Assembly (NCBI GenBank): GCA_016710965.1 | Contig: JADJTW010000014.1 | Location: 45,975-109,974, forward strand | Length of the DNA stretch: 64,000 nt | From: Flavobacteriales bacterium | Lineage (GTDB): Bacteria; Bacteroidota; Bacteroidia; Flavobacteriales_F; PHOS-HE28 | Direction of reading: 5' to 3' | Part shown: positions 63,649 through 64,000 of the stretch, piece by piece | Layout: each line of letters starts with the position of its first letter | How positions within the stretch are numbered: the first letter of the stretch is position 1 | The notes under the pieces: model-generated | Seen by the model: the letters and a program-made list of their open reading frames with translations, nothing else | The model's database searches: none | What the model was told of the DNA's origin: nothing | Translations under genes and position numbers: made by a program

Positions 63649-63750
63649 TTCGCGTGAGCGATTGAAGCGGAAAGCCCTGGGCTGGTAATCCAGCCGAGGA
63701 CTTGCAGTGGGAAGCGCGACCAGAGGCTTATGGGGGGCGCGCCCAAACCT
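63649..63750 (+). repeat. Right inverted structured repeat of the NACHT insert
   Basis: TTCGCGTGAGCGATTGAAGC starts at 63649. The hairpin is GGCTGG-TAAT-CCAGCC (63680-63695), enclosed by AAGCC/GGCTT. Relative to the left copy the inner stem has changed on both sides while keeping pairing. The conserved unpaired segment GAGGACTTGCnGTGGrAAGC follows the hairpin. Confidence 0.75.
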
Positions 63751-63772
63751 TCAAGAAACTGAGCGTGACCGG

Positions 63773-64000
63773 TCATAGGCTCTGATCGATCTTCTTCACC
63801 ATCGTCAAGATCGTCGCGATCGCCACCGTCTCCCCGGTCTCATCGAACACATCCACCAGGAACTTCACGATCCGCTCTTCGCCACATCCTCCGGCGTCCT
63901 CTTTGACTGAGCACCTTCTCGCTCACAGTGGAGCGCACCTGCCCGGGACTTGCCAAGGTGCCAGGTCATTCTCGTGTTCACCGATGCAAGAACTTTTTCC
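63773..64000 (-). pseudogene. Partial, frameshifted hotdog/MaoC-type protein fragment
   Basis: Read from the window edge, the minus strand ends with 'ERIVKFLVDVFDETGETVAI' and 'ATILTMVKKIDQSL' (stop 63773-63775), resembling the last strands of a MaoC/hotdog dehydratase or thioesterase. Upstream 'PGQVRSTVSEKVLSQ' fits the same fold but is in another frame, so at least one indel lies near 63900. The gene is cut by the window end. The family assignment is tentative. Confidence 0.45.

Noticed and set aside
59679..63750. Integron attC sites around the NACHT gene
   Set aside because: The repeats are folded and flank a cassette-like gene, but no GTTRRRY/RYYYAAC core was seen and the two copies are inverted, unlike attC arrays.

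Overview
The window is chromosomal DNA of a high-GC member of the Bacteroidota, most likely an uncultured Flavobacteriales-type bacterium. Three lines of evidence support this. Several secreted proteins end in type IX secretion (T9SS) sorting domains. Bacteroidota-restricted families are present (DUF4293, DUF4199, DUF6090, Mpl ligase, LytS/LytTR pair, Rho with a long disordered insert). Many intergenic regions carry the Bacteroidota -7 box TAnnTTtG instead of a sigma70 -10. No rRNA, tRNA or CRISPR array was seen.

Layout. 1-4 kb: repeats built on a 'GCAGATGaCGCAGATG' core, a Tat-exported aminotransferase, and a SulP transporter whose 5' end has been tandemly duplicated with a palindromic element. 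4-20 kb: envelope and secreted proteins, including a frameshifted endonuclease/phosphatase, a T9SS type B adhesin-like protein, a beta-CASP hydrolase, a TonB-dependent receptor, a glycine-rich protein, an agmatine-deiminase-like protein, a subtilase, MltF and an ACP phosphodiesterase. 20-27 kb: core genes (LytS/LytTR, enoyl-CoA hydratase, DUF4293, rho, DUF4199, mpl). 27-34 kb: a zeta-toxin-like kinase with a 51-residue partner, a glycosyltransferase-like membrane protein overlapping a metallo-beta-lactamase-fold gene, ComEC, and a haem-binding protein. 34-42 kb: CotH-kinase and Ig-repeat T9SS proteins, then an iron/electron-transfer group (ferritin-like/VIT1 transporter, b-type membrane cytochrome, 12-haem cytochrome c). 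42.5-45.6 kb: four consecutive DUF6090 paralogues. 45.7-56.8 kb: mixed housekeeping and hypothetical genes.

The last 7 kb is accessory and decaying. It holds a 42-bp tandem repeat array, an Fn3 protein, a 30-codon stub of an HNH-endonuclease-like gene, an aspartic protease and a methyltransferase. It ends in an AT-richer 3.8-kb insert that is one broken gene: a PD-(D/E)XK nuclease-NACHT (STAND) protein of the antiphage type. That gene lies between two inverted ~100-bp repeats whose internal hairpin covaries.

Several otherwise healthy genes carry single-base frameshifts in short G/C runs, which may be sequencing errors. The NACHT gene has far more lesions than that background.
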